The notes: generated from the sequence alone by a model not told the origin. Counted from the first letter of the stretch, positions 35,720 to 44,593 are shown. The stretch is 64,000 bases of DNA from Erythrobacter sp. EC-HK427 (GCF_902498745.1 NZ_LR701479.1:3055060-3119059), one strand, 5' to 3'. Program-made: numbers and translations.

Positions 35720-36541
35720 CTACGCGCCGCATTTGTTCAAGAAATCACGCACAATGGCGTTGAAAGCTGCGGGATTGTCGCAATTGGCGAGATGGCCTGC
35801 TGCGTCCACTTCGCAATGCGAACCGCGCGGCACCGTTCCGGCCAGCGCCTTGGCGCAGGCGCGCCGCCACGGGCTGTCCCCCGTCCCGGTCAAGGCGAGG
35901 CAAGGCGTGGACAGATGTGCCAGAACCTCTTTGGGCACGCCGGGCAGAACCGAGGGAGCGAGCAGGTCGCGTCCGTCATACCCCGCCACGATCTGTTCCA
36001 GCAGCGCTGCAACTTGCGCATTGGAGCATTGCATCAACGGATGGCGCATCCAGTCGCTGCGCATCTGCTCCCACGTGCCCGCTGCGGCCCATGCCTCATA
36101 TTGCGCCAGATCAAGTTCTTCGTCCCGCTCCACCAGCGTGGGCAAGGGCGCGCCGGAGACGATCAGGCTGGTCAGCCGCTCCGCATGGCGATGGGCGTAA
36201 TCGAGCGCGATGGCCGCACCCTGCGACAGCCCCAGCAGCGCAAACCGCTCGAACCCGAAGAAGCTGGCGATGGCGTGAATGTCGTCCGCCTCGCGCGCCA
36301 GATCGGGCGGAGCGGTGGAGCGGCCGAAGCCGCGCCGGTCGGGCATCACCAGCAAATGGCTGCGCGAAAGTTCGGCCACTTGCGGCAACCACATCCGCCA
36401 ATCCAGCGTCCAGCCATGCAGCAGGATGAGCGGTGGCCCCTCCCCCGCCATGGCAATCGGCACGATGCCGTCGCCGACAGCGACTTCACCGTGCCAGACC
36501 ATGTCCAGCGCGTCGGGCGCAATGGTGGCCATGGCGCCCAT
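35720..36541 (-). CDS. alpha/beta hydrolase of the IclR cluster
   Basis: A 273-residue serine hydrolase. The oxyanion motif is LILLHGWTLDW, the PDRRGFGRS loop follows, and the nucleophile is Ser in GLSQGAA near residue 104. A late Asp (GTGDSPW) and His (DAAGHLAN) complete the triad. It resembles meta-cleavage-product hydrolases and esterases in size and layout. It lies 9 bases after the VOC gene and 25 bases before the MetE-like gene. An extradiol-type VOC enzyme followed by a hydrolase is the usual order in ring-cleavage pathways, but the substrate is not shown. Confidence 0.85.
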   Translation of the reverse strand: MGAMATIAPDALDMVWHGEVAVGDGIVPIAMAGEGPPLILLHGWTLDWRMWLPQVAELSRSHLLVMPDRRGFGRSTAPPDLAREADDIHAIASFFGFERFALLGLSQGAAIALDYAHRHAERLTSLIVSGAPLPTLVERDEELDLAQYEAWAAAGTWEQMRSDWMRHPLMQCSNAQVAALLEQIVAGYDGRDLLAPSVLPGVPKEVLAHLSTPCLALTGTGDSPWRRACAKALAGTVPRGSHCEVDAAGHLANCDNPAAFNAIVRDFLNKCGA

Positions 36542-36550
36542 CCGGCAGGA

Positions 36551-37099
36551 TCAGGCCGCTTCGGCGGCGCGGAACGGATTGTTGTTTTCGTGATTGCCCG
36601 CCAGCCAGCGCGCCAGATCGCCATGCGCATTCGCGCGGCGCTCGGCATCGAGCGGCTCGGCGCGCGGATCGTCATGCGTGAATTCGAGGATCATGCCATT
36701 GGGATCGGTGACATAGACCGAACGGCAATAGCCATGTTCGAGCGTGTAGGTCTGCGGCTCAGTGATACCGGCATCGCGGATGCGCTTTTCAATCTCGTCC
36801 TGCCCGGCCTTCTCGACATGGAGCGCGACGTGGATGAACGGGCTTGACGGCATTTCCGGCCCGAATTCGGCCTGGTCTTCAGGATCGGCAAACTGGAAAA
36901 AGGCCAGGGCGCTGCCGTCGGCCAGCTCGAAGAAGCAGTGGCAATAGGTGCGCTCTTTGCCGAACAGTTCGTCCTTTTCGCAATAGGTCGCCATCAGCGG
37001 GAAGCCGAGCACGTCTTCATAAAAGGCGCGGGTCGCTTCCAGATCCTTGGTGACATAGGCGGTGTGGTGAAGACGGTTGGCAAGAATTCTGTCGCTCAT
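36551..37099 (-). CDS. VOC-family (glyoxalase / extradiol dioxygenase-like) enzyme
   Basis: A 182-residue metalloprotein with two beta-alpha-beta-beta-beta modules. Candidate metal ligands are His in LHHTAYVTKDLE near residue 12, His in FIHVALHVEK near residue 90, and Glu in VYVTDPNGMILEFTHD near residue 140. That spacing fits the VOC superfamily (glyoxalase I, extradiol dioxygenase, and epimerase branches). The DPNGMILEF ending is typical. GAGGAAG precedes the ATG. It is transcribed with the hydrolase (9-base gap) downstream of the TonB receptor. Confidence 0.85.
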   Translation of the reverse strand: MSDRILANRLHHTAYVTKDLEATRAFYEDVLGFPLMATYCEKDELFGKERTYCHCFFELADGSALAFFQFADPEDQAEFGPEMPSSPFIHVALHVEKAGQDEIEKRIRDAGITEPQTYTLEHGYCRSVYVTDPNGMILEFTHDDPRAEPLDAERRANAHGDLARWLAGNHENNNPFRAAEAA

Positions 37100-37157
37100 G
37101 ACGGCTTCCTCGTCGGTTGTAATGTTGCAAACAAACTAAGCGCTCTCAGCGCGGAAC

Positions 37158-37192
37158 GGCAGGCAGACTATCACCAGTGATAGCCGCCTGCC
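37158..37192. terminator. hairpin between the TonB receptor and VOC genes
   Basis: GGCAGGC (37158-37164) pairs with GCCTGCC (37186-37192) and an inner CTATCA pairs with TGATAG around a four-base loop. It lies just past the receptor stop. There is no T tract; it may end part of the receptor transcript or protect the 3' end of that message. Confidence 0.45.
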
Positions 37193-37209
37193 ATATCCGC
37201 CCCGCTAGC

Positions 37210-39420
37210 CTAGAACTGGTATCCCACTTCCACCCCGTAACGCGCCGGACGCGCTCGGAAAACGAAGCCGCCGGGCGAAAACTCGGCATTATACGTCTCG
37301 TCGAACAGGTTCTGCGCGAAGGCGGTGATCGAGACATCATTGAAGCGCAGGCCGGCGCGGGCATCGACGATGTTCACCGGATCGCGCACGGTGGTGTTGA
37401 ACGGCTCCCACCATGTGCGGCCCGTGCGGCGGAAATCGACACGCAGCAGCGCATCGACAGAGTCGCTGATCGGCCCGTCATACTGCATCCCCAGATTGAC
37501 CGTGGAGCGCGAGATCTGCGGCGCTTCATTGCCGATCACCGACGGATCGGCAAATTCTTCGATATTGCTGTAGGTCACACCCCATGCGGCGTTCACGTCG
37601 AGATCGGGAAGGATTTCCGCCGTCGCTTCCAGTTCGAAACCCTGCAAGCTAACCTCGGGAATATTGCCAAGATTCTGTGTGGAGGATGCGGCCAGGAACA
37701 CGAAGAAATAGCTGTTTTCCGACGTGGTCGAATAGGCAGCACCGTTCAGGCGGAACGGGCCGAAGTCCGATTTGAAGCCGAGTTCGAACGTGTCGGCGGT
37801 TTCGGCTTCGAAAATGTCCCCGACGCCGACAATCCCGTTGGCCACGGCTTCCGCGCCCACGCCCGTCTGGTTGAAACCGCCGGAACGGAAACCGCGGCTG
37901 TATCCGCCATACAGCGTCAGCTCGTCGGTCGGCTCATAGGTCAGCGTGATCTTCGGCTGCCAGTCATCGAAAGTGCGCGTGCGCACTTCGCCGCTTTGCG
38001 CCTGCGGAACCCCCGGCACCACCGGGAGGAAGGCCTGCGGCGTCAGCGTCGTCTGTTCGCGCCGGTCACGATCATACCGCAGCGAGGCATCGATGCGCAG
38101 CTGTTCGGAGATTTCATATCCGGCATTGGCGAACAGCGCCCAGGCGAAATTGCTCTGCCCGTCCGACAGGAAGGTGAATTGCGGGTTCAGCGGATTGGTC
38201 GCAGGGGTGCGGAATACCGGGAACACGCCATTCCCTGTGTCCACCATATTGCCGGTGGAGATGAAGCGTTCGGTATCGATCAGATAGCCGCCCACCATCC
38301 AGTTGAAGCGGCGCCCGTCATCGGGCGAGGCCAAGCGGATTTCCTGGCTGAACGCCTCCACATCGAGGAACTGCGCCTGGTTGAGATCGAACCCGTTGCC
38401 CGCGCCGAAAATGGTCTCGAACAGGTTGAAGAAGAACGAATCTTCAATCGGCAGGAAGTCGAAGGCGTCGCCCGTGAGGATTTCCTCCAGCGTGTCATAC
38501 GAAGTGACCGAGGTGAAGACGACATTGTCGCCTTCATACTCGGCGCGCAGCGCGACGTTGTAGATATCCCGGTCGTTCTGGCCCGGATTGTTCACCCGCA
38601 CATCGGCGATGTCGTTCACATCGCCAACGATGTTATAATAGAGGCCCTGCGTGCGCAGCTGGTTCATTGATCCGCGCAGATCGATGGTGAAACGGTCGGT
38701 CGGCTCGAACAGCAGACTGCCGCGCAGGCTCAAATCCTGCACCGGATCGGCCTCTTCGCCAAGGAAGGTGTTTTCGATAAAGCCGTCGGTTTCATACCAC
38801 GAACCCGCCACGCGGAAGAACGCGCCTTCGCCCAGCGGGCCACTCACCCCGCCGCGGAGGAAATAGCCGAAGCCATTGTCGATCCCGGCGGTGATATTGC
38901 CTTCGAAATTGCTGGTCGGTTGGCGCGTGGTGATAATAATCGCCCCGCCAATGGCGTTGCGACCATAGAGGCCACCTTGCGGCCCCTTGAGCACTTCGAT
39001 CTGCTCGATATCGAACAGATCCTGGTTGAATTGCGCGGGGTTTACTTGTTGCACCCCGTCTACAATCACTGCGACCGAAGGCTCGGAATTGCGGTTCTGG
39101 GTAATCCCGCGAATGATGACGAAGGCGTTGCCCGCGTTCTGCGTCTCGACGAGATTGACGTTGGGCGTGAGCGCGATGAAGTCACCCGGGCGCTGGATGC
39201 CGGCGTTTTCGATCGACTCGGCGGTGAATGCGGTCACCGCGGCAGGCGTATCCTGCAGGCTTTCGTCACGGCGCAGCGCGGTAACGACAATGGTGTTGCC
39301 ATCGGCTTCGGCCTCTTCGCCGGTCTCCGGATCGGCTTGCTGCGCAGTGGCGGGCACGGCCCACAGGGCGGCAGCGCCAAGCGCGATAAAACTCACAAAA
39401 GTAGAGTCCAACCTCTTCAT
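37210..39420 (-). CDS. TonB-dependent outer-membrane receptor of the IclR cluster
   Basis: A 736-residue receptor with a signal peptide (to ATAQQ, about residue 28), a TonB-box-like NTIVVTALRR, and a plug (about 50-165; DTPAAVTAFTAESI, VIIRGI, QIEVLKGPQGGLYGRNAIGG). The barrel ends in RYGVEVGYQF. The plug type is the common sphingomonad small-molecule/siderophore class, distinct from the two large receptors at 52-58 kb. GGGAGAG precedes the ATG. A 32-base compound operator (39497-39528) lies 77 bases upstream, also found before the citryl-CoA-lyase-like gene, which ties its uptake role to the IclR-regulated pathway. Confidence 0.9.
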   Translation of the reverse strand: MKRLDSTFVSFIALGAAALWAVPATAQQADPETGEEAEADGNTIVVTALRRDESLQDTPAAVTAFTAESIENAGIQRPGDFIALTPNVNLVETQNAGNAFVIIRGITQNRNSEPSVAVIVDGVQQVNPAQFNQDLFDIEQIEVLKGPQGGLYGRNAIGGAIIITTRQPTSNFEGNITAGIDNGFGYFLRGGVSGPLGEGAFFRVAGSWYETDGFIENTFLGEEADPVQDLSLRGSLLFEPTDRFTIDLRGSMNQLRTQGLYYNIVGDVNDIADVRVNNPGQNDRDIYNVALRAEYEGDNVVFTSVTSYDTLEEILTGDAFDFLPIEDSFFFNLFETIFGAGNGFDLNQAQFLDVEAFSQEIRLASPDDGRRFNWMVGGYLIDTERFISTGNMVDTGNGVFPVFRTPATNPLNPQFTFLSDGQSNFAWALFANAGYEISEQLRIDASLRYDRDRREQTTLTPQAFLPVVPGVPQAQSGEVRTRTFDDWQPKITLTYEPTDELTLYGGYSRGFRSGGFNQTGVGAEAVANGIVGVGDIFEAETADTFELGFKSDFGPFRLNGAAYSTTSENSYFFVFLAASSTQNLGNIPEVSLQGFELEATAEILPDLDVNAAWGVTYSNIEEFADPSVIGNEAPQISRSTVNLGMQYDGPISDSVDALLRVDFRRTGRTWWEPFNTTVRDPVNIVDARAGLRFNDVSITAFAQNLFDETYNAEFSPGGFVFRARPARYGVEVGYQF

Positions 39421-39496
39421 TTCATTCTCTCCCGAACGGGCGCGTGCGCGCGCCTCTGTGGAATCACTCTTCTGGACCGATGCAGCGAATATGAAA

Positions 39497-39528
39497 TTCG
39501 TAATGCGAAGTCAACTTCGATATGCGAA
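39497..39528. promoter_or_regulatory. compound inverted-repeat operator (IclR) before the TonB receptor
   Basis: Three nested inverted repeats: TTCG-TAATG-CGAA (39497-39509), CGAAGT-CA-ACTTCG (39506-39519) and TTCG-ATATG-CGAA (39516-39528). The same 32-base design recurs at 41532-41563. It lies between the iclR stop and the receptor start. Confidence 0.75.
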
Positions 39529-39530
39529 AA

Positions 39531-40346
39531 CTATGGTTTGAGCGATGCCTCAAGGGCGGGCCAACGCTTCAGCGCCCCCTCGATCTCGCTCGCCGCACCG
39601 CGCAACAGCGGCAGACGGGTGCGCACAAGTTCATCCTGCGAAATGCGGGTCGTGGAGGTGGAACAGTTGATCGCGGCAACGACCTTGCGCTCGCGCCCGT
39701 AGATCGGGACAGCCACCGAAACGATGCCGTAATCCAGCTCGTCGAGCGCGGAATCATACCCCCGCTCGGCAATCAGCACGAACCGCTCCTCGATGGCGGC
39801 GCGGTCTGTCACTGTGCGTTCGGTGAACCGTTGGTAGGGCGCCTGCGCCAGCAGCCCATCGCGCTCTCCGGCAGGGAGGCTGGCGGCCATGGCTTTGCCG
39901 AGCGAGGTCGCATGAAACGGGAAGCGCGTGCCCACATTGGCCGCGAGCCGGAACCGGCGGTCGGTAGAAACGTGCGCGACATATAGGATTTCGTTGCCCG
40001 CCAGCACCGCCAGCGAAGCGCTGTCGCCGGTCTGGTCGCGCAAATGCTGCAAAGCCGGATGCACCACCTGCTCGATCTGCATCGACGCGAGGAAGGCCGA
40101 CCCGATGGTCAGCACCGCCGGCCGCAACAGGAATTTGCGTTCGTGCTGCGCGACATAGCCAAGTTCGAGGAAAGTCTTGAGACAACGCCGGGCCACTGCG
40201 GGCGGCAGGCCGGTTTTCACTGCGACTTCGCTGAGGGTCATTTCGGGATCGTCCTCGTCAAACGCCTTCAGCACCCGCATCCCGCGTTCCAGCGTGGACA
40301 GAAACTCCGGATCCTTGGTGGCCGGATGTTTTCCCTCAAATCCCAT
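39531..40346 (-). CDS. IclR-family transcriptional regulator
   Basis: A 271-residue regulator. The N-terminal winged HTH (about 15-75: RGMRVLKAFDEDDPEMTLSEVAVKTGLPPAVARRCL, only partly quoted as MTLSEVAVKTGLPP) is followed by the IclR effector domain (about 90-265) with the landmark GTRFPFHATSLGKAM and the late AINCST segment. Relatives sense small acids, often aromatic ring-cleavage intermediates. I chose the ATG at 40346, with AGGAGG 8 bases upstream. It follows the CoA transferase gene by 2 bases, so the two are one operon. Candidate operators lie at 39497-39528 and 41532-41563. Confidence 0.92.
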   Translation of the reverse strand: MGFEGKHPATKDPEFLSTLERGMRVLKAFDEDDPEMTLSEVAVKTGLPPAVARRCLKTFLELGYVAQHERKFLLRPAVLTIGSAFLASMQIEQVVHPALQHLRDQTGDSASLAVLAGNEILYVAHVSTDRRFRLAANVGTRFPFHATSLGKAMAASLPAGERDGLLAQAPYQRFTERTVTDRAAIEERFVLIAERGYDSALDELDYGIVSVAVPIYGRERKVVAAINCSTSTTRISQDELVRTRLPLLRGAASEIEGALKRWPALEASLKP

Positions 40347-40348
40347 CG

Positions 40349-41485
40349 TCAGTCCCTCCTGCGCCCGCAAATCTCCGCATCGCCCTCGCCCAGCACGGGC
40401 GGGGCAAGCACGGTGTTTGGCCGTTCACCATCGAAGCTGAGCGGCGAGCGGATGGTGCGGAATTCGCCGTGCGGCCCATCCGGATCGCACACTTCGATCC
40501 CCAGATGCCGCGCCTGCTCGCTGTCGAGCACTTCTTGCGAGGTGCGCACTGGCGAATTGGGCACTTCCAGCCGCGTCAGTTCGTCGGCCCAATAGGCGCG
40601 CGGCTTCGTCGCAAATATCGGTGCCAGGAACGCCACGACATCCTCGTAATGCGCAATCCGCGCCTCGCGGCTTTCGAAGGCAGGCAATTGCAGCATATCA
40701 GTCCGCCCCACGGCGCTGGCCAGATTCTCCCAGAATTTGGGCGGTGAAGACATATGCAACGCCAGCCATTGCCCGTCCGCGCATTCGAAGACATAGCTTT
40801 GCGATACGTGCGGGCGGCTATACGGCCCCATCACTTCATCAGCGGACAGCAGATGGGTGAAATCGTCGAGATTGAAGTGGCACATCGCCTCGAACATGGA
40901 CGTCTCGACCGCGCGCCCCTTCCCCGTCGTCCCGCGTTCGTGCAGCGCGGCGAGGATGCCGAGCGCGGTGTAAAACCCCGTCATCGCATCGGCAACCGCC
41001 GGGCCAACGACGCGCGGATGTTCGGGATTGACGAACAGGCGGAGGAACCCCGAAGCGGCCTGCGCCACGGTGTCGAAAGCGGGCCGGTCACGGTCGGGGC
41101 CGGAACTGCCGAAGCCGGAAATGGAGGCGTAGATCAGCCGCGGATTGATCGCCTGCAAGCGTTCCGCACCGACATTCAGCCGGTCGGCCACGCCGGGGCG
41201 GAAATTCTGGATGAAGACATCGGCCGTTTCGACAAGCCGGTCGAGGATCGCAAGATCATCAGGATCCTTGGGATCAATCGTGATCGACCGCTTGTTGCGG
41301 TTGTAGGTCTGGAAATGCGGACTGTAGAGGCCGCCTTTGAAACTGCGGAACGGATCGCCCAGGCCGGGCTTTTCAACCTTGATGACTTTGGCGCCCAGAT
41401 CGGCCAACAGCATCCCAGCGGCAGGCCCGGTGATGAAAGTGCCCATTTCGAGCACTGTGATATCCTGTAGAGGCTTGACCGGCAT
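40349..41485 (-). CDS. CaiB/BaiF-type (class III) CoA transferase
   Basis: A 378-residue enzyme that moves CoA from one carboxylic acid to another. It begins PLQDITVLEMGTFITGPAAG and has the NRNKRSITIDPKDP segment, the catalytic-Asp region VETADVFIQNFRPG, and the FDTVAQAASGF segment of the family. The ATG at 41485 has GGGAA nearby; a GTG at 41506 would add seven residues. It diverges from the citryl-CoA-lyase-like gene across a 91-base region that contains the IclR-type operator. Together the two suggest a pathway in which an acid is made into its CoA ester and then cleaved or condensed. Confidence 0.9.
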   Translation of the reverse strand: MPVKPLQDITVLEMGTFITGPAAGMLLADLGAKVIKVEKPGLGDPFRSFKGGLYSPHFQTYNRNKRSITIDPKDPDDLAILDRLVETADVFIQNFRPGVADRLNVGAERLQAINPRLIYASISGFGSSGPDRDRPAFDTVAQAASGFLRLFVNPEHPRVVGPAVADAMTGFYTALGILAALHERGTTGKGRAVETSMFEAMCHFNLDDFTHLLSADEVMGPYSRPHVSQSYVFECADGQWLALHMSSPPKFWENLASAVGRTDMLQLPAFESREARIAHYEDVVAFLAPIFATKPRAYWADELTRLEVPNSPVRTSQEVLDSEQARHLGIEVCDPDGPHGEFRTIRSPLSFDGERPNTVLAPPVLGEGDAEICGRRRD

Positions 41486-41531
41486 CCGCGTTTCCCGATT
41501 TGACACTTGACTTTGCGGAGGGCATATATTC

Positions 41532-41563
41532 TTCGCATACCGAAATCAACTTCGTTTAACGAA
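41532..41563. promoter_or_regulatory. compound inverted-repeat operator (IclR) in the divergent promoter
   Basis: Three nested inverted repeats: TTCG-CATAC-CGAA (41532-41544), CGAAAT-CA-ACTTCG (41541-41554) and TTCG-TTTAA-CGAA (41551-41563). It ends 13 bases before the citryl-CoA-lyase-like ATG, so binding here should repress that gene and could control the divergent CoA transferase-iclR operon as well. Confidence 0.75.
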
Positions 41564-41576
41564 AAGGAAATCCGCT

Positions 41577-42359
41577 ATGCGCATCGGCAAGCAGGATAAC
41601 GCCGTCACTTCGATCTGCGCTTCAGATGCTACCAGCATCACCGTGCGCGGCCTTGATCTGTGTAACGAGGTGATCGGAAAAGTCGACTTCACCAGCTATT
41701 TCTGGCTGTTGGTAACAGGCACCATGCCCGATGCGCGGCAGAAACTGCTCGCTGACGCTGTCCTGTGCGCGATTGCCGAGCACGGGCTCGTGCCCAGCGT
41801 GGTCGCCACGCGCATGACCTACGCCGCCGCGCCCGAAGCCTTCCACGGCGCGGTCGCTGCGGGACTGCTCGGCTGCGGATCGGTGGTTTTGGGCAGCGCC
41901 GAGGTCGCAGGCCGCTTCTACGCCGCCTGCATCACGCGCGCGCAGACCGAAGGCCTGAGTTTCGAAGAAGCCGCACGCATCGGCATCACCGAATTGCGCG
42001 CGGAGAAGCAGCCCATTCCCGGCTTCGGCCACCCGCAACATTCGGGCGGTGACCCGCGCGCGCATCGCCTGCTCGCCATCGCCGAAGAACAGGGCGCTTC
42101 TGCCGACCATGTGCGGATGCTCCGCGCGATCGAGACCGTTCTGCCCGATACCATTGGACGCAGCCTGCCGATCAACGTGAACGGCGCGATCCCCGTGGTG
42201 ATGCTGGATGCCGGTTTCCCGCTTGCCGCGCTCAAAGGCATATCCCTCCTCGCCCGCACCGCCAGCCTGATCGGCCACCTGCAAGAAGAGACCGAACGCC
42301 CCATCGGCTTCATCATGAGTGGCGCTGCGGCCGCGCGGATCGGGTTTGAAACGGATTGA
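41577..42359 (+). CDS. citrate-synthase-fold citryl-CoA-lyase-like protein
   Basis: A 260-residue short member of the citrate synthase superfamily, of the type named citryl-CoA lyase. Two histidines expected for catalysis are present, in AFHGAVAAG (about 84) and PGFGHPQHSGGDPRAH (about 146). Where true citrate synthases have NVD with the catalytic Asp, this protein has INVNGAIPVVMLD, so Asp is replaced. Cleavage of a citryl-CoA-like ester is plausible, but synthesis of citrate is not expected. AAGGAAAT precedes the ATG. It diverges from the CoA transferase gene and carries the IclR-type operator at its promoter. Confidence 0.82.
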   Translation: MRIGKQDNAVTSICASDATSITVRGLDLCNEVIGKVDFTSYFWLLVTGTMPDARQKLLADAVLCAIAEHGLVPSVVATRMTYAAAPEAFHGAVAAGLLGCGSVVLGSAEVAGRFYAACITRAQTEGLSFEEAARIGITELRAEKQPIPGFGHPQHSGGDPRAHRLLAIAEEQGASADHVRMLRAIETVLPDTIGRSLPINVNGAIPVVMLDAGFPLAALKGISLLARTASLIGHLQEETERPIGFIMSGAAAARIGFETD

Positions 42360-42620
42360 AGCCGGTTGGTTGGCTATCCGGGCAACTGGCCGAACGGCAG
42401 CGCTCTTAAGATTGCCGGCGCAAGACCTTTGCAACGCAATGCCGGTGCGGATGACCAGCTAGCGCATCACGCCCAGTATTGGCTCCGAGCTTGAGGGGCG
42501 CACGGATAGGGCCGTCTAAACATCTCTCCCTAACCGCAAATGCTAACCAATCAACGCTGCCATGCAGATGCGAGCAGAGATTTCATTGGGATCGTGCGGG
42601 CGCGCTGCTAAGGGCCGCCT
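42360..42620. other. intergenic region without recognised content
   Basis: 261 bases between the citryl-CoA-lyase-like gene and the ABC-F gene, both on the plus strand. I see no tRNA, no convincing small gene and no strong hairpin followed by T's. It presumably holds the end of one transcript and the ABC-F promoter. Confidence 0.5.
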
Positions 42621-44486
42621 ATGCTTACGATCGACAGCCTCACTGTCCGGCTTGGCGGCCGGCCCATACTTGAACGCGCCAGCGCAACCGTGCCGCAGGG
42701 CGCGCGGGTGGGCCTGATCGGTCGCAATGGCGCGGGCAAGTCTACGCTGATGAAGGCACTGATTGGGGAAATCGAGCCCGATGACGGCGAAATTTCCAAG
42801 CCGTCGCGCGCCCGGATCGGCTATATCGCACAGCAAGCACCCAGCGGCGCGATGACGCCCGAACAGATCGTGCTGGCGGCAGATAGCGAACGCGAGCAAC
42901 TGATGGCGGAGGCGGAGACCTGCACCGATCTTGACCGGCTGGGCGAAGTGCACGAGCGGTTGCTGGCCATCGACGCCTACAGCGCTCCGTCGCGCGCGGC
43001 GAAAATCCTGAAAGGATTGGGGTTCGACGAGGCCATGCAAAACCGTCCGGTCGATACCTTCTCGGGGGGCTGGAAAATGCGCATTGCGCTGGGCGCGTTG
43101 TTGTTCTCCCAGCCCGACATCCTGTTGCTGGATGAACCGTCCAACCACCTCGATCTCGAGGCCACGCTCTGGCTGGAGAACTTCCTCAAGTCCTATCCGG
43201 CGACATTGGTCGTGATAAGCCACGAGCGTGACCTGCTGAACAATGTGGTCGATCACATCCTGCATCTGCAGGGCGGGCAGCTGACGCTCTACCCCGGCGG
43301 GTATGACTCGTTCGAGCGCCAGCGCGCCGAACGGGCGGCGCAGCTGGCGGCGGCCAAGGCCGCACAGGATGCGCAGCGGGCCAAGTTGCAGGATTACGTC
43401 GCCCGCAACAGCGCCCGCGCCTCAACCGCAAAGCAAGCGCAATCGCGCGCCAAGATGCTCGCCAAGATGCAGCCCATCGCCGCGCTGATGGAAGATCCGA
43501 CGCTTGTGTTCGATTTTCCCGATCCTGCCGAAATGCGCTCGCCCATGATTACGCTTGATGATGCGGCGGTCGGTTATGGCGATGCCCCACGCGTGTTGCA
43601 GCGGCTAAATATGCGCATCGACGCCAACGACCGGATTGCCCTGCTGGGGCGCAATGGCAATGGCAAGACCACGCTGGCGCGCCTGCTTGCCGCACAGCTG
43701 GCTCCTGCCGAGGGCGAGGTGAATGCGCCCGGCCGGATGAAGGTCGGTTACTTCACCCAATACCAAGTGGAAGAACTGGCGGCCGAAGAAACACCGCTAG
43801 AGCTGATGACCCGCGCAATGGATGGCAAAACGCCCGGCGCAGTGCGGGCGCATTTGGGCCGCTTCGGCTTTTCCGGATCGCGCGCCGAAACGAAGACCGA
43901 AAAACTGTCTGGCGGGGAAAGGGCACGCTTGGCGCTGGCACTGATCACATATGATGCGCCGCATCTGCTGATCCTCGACGAACCGACCAACCACCTCGAT
44001 GTGGATGCGCGCGAAGCCCTGATCCATGCGCTTAATGACTATTCGGGCGCGGTCATCCTTATCAGCCACGATCGCCACATGGTCGAACTCACCGCTGACC
44101 GGCTGGTGCTGGTCGATGCCGGCACTGCCCGCGAGTATGCCGGGAGCATGGAAGACTATATCGACTTCGTGCTGGGCCGGAACCAGCCGAAGCCTGCCAA
44201 GAAGCCCGCCACGCCCAAGCCTGCGCCTGTTAGTAACGATCGTGCGAAGGAAAAGTATCTGCGGTCCGAACTGTCGAAGGCGGAAAAAGCTCTAGCACAG
44301 CTCACCATACAAGCGGAGCGCTTGGACCGGGAGATTGCTGATCTCGCCGCGACCCAGCAGGGAGCCGGTGCAAAGCGCCTGGAAACGCTCCTCGCCGACC
44401 GCGCGCAATTGTCCGCGCGGATGGCAGAGGCCGAAGCGAAGTGGCTTGCCGCAGGCGAGGCGCTCGAAGGCGCTTCAGCACTCTGA
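42621..44486 (+). CDS. ABC-F family ATPase (ribosome-associated type)
   Basis: A 621-residue protein with two ATP-binding cassettes and no membrane span. The first has Walker A GRNGAGKST near residue 35, signature FSGGWKMR and Walker B DILLLDEPSNHLD. The second has GRNGNGKTT near residue 346, LSGGERAR and HLLILDEPTNHLD. A charged linker lies between (about 240-300), and a basic, coiled-coil C-terminal extension (about 540-620) follows. The layout is that of Uup/YheS-type ABC-F proteins, which act on ribosomes or on DNA branch structures rather than as transporters. It is unlinked to the catabolic genes on either side. Confidence 0.92.
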   Translation: MLTIDSLTVRLGGRPILERASATVPQGARVGLIGRNGAGKSTLMKALIGEIEPDDGEISKPSRARIGYIAQQAPSGAMTPEQIVLAADSEREQLMAEAETCTDLDRLGEVHERLLAIDAYSAPSRAAKILKGLGFDEAMQNRPVDTFSGGWKMRIALGALLFSQPDILLLDEPSNHLDLEATLWLENFLKSYPATLVVISHERDLLNNVVDHILHLQGGQLTLYPGGYDSFERQRAERAAQLAAAKAAQDAQRAKLQDYVARNSARASTAKQAQSRAKMLAKMQPIAALMEDPTLVFDFPDPAEMRSPMITLDDAAVGYGDAPRVLQRLNMRIDANDRIALLGRNGNGKTTLARLLAAQLAPAEGEVNAPGRMKVGYFTQYQVEELAAEETPLELMTRAMDGKTPGAVRAHLGRFGFSGSRAETKTEKLSGGERARLALALITYDAPHLLILDEPTNHLDVDAREALIHALNDYSGAVILISHDRHMVELTADRLVLVDAGTAREYAGSMEDYIDFVLGRNQPKPAKKPATPKPAPVSNDRAKEKYLRSELSKAEKALAQLTIQAERLDREIADLAATQQGAGAKRLETLLADRAQLSARMAEAEAKWLAAGEALEGASAL

Positions 44487-44593
44487 ACTGCGGACTGGCG
44501 GGCTTCTTGGGACGAGGCATCGCCCTGCCCTAGCTGATTACGCCAATTGCGCCAGCCTTGGCATTTGCTCTTGCAGAGCCCTCCAGAGAACCA

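Noticed and set aside
42360-42620. tRNA or small RNA in the largest plain gap
   Set aside because: No cloverleaf, no TTCRA T-loop pattern and no strong terminator was seen.
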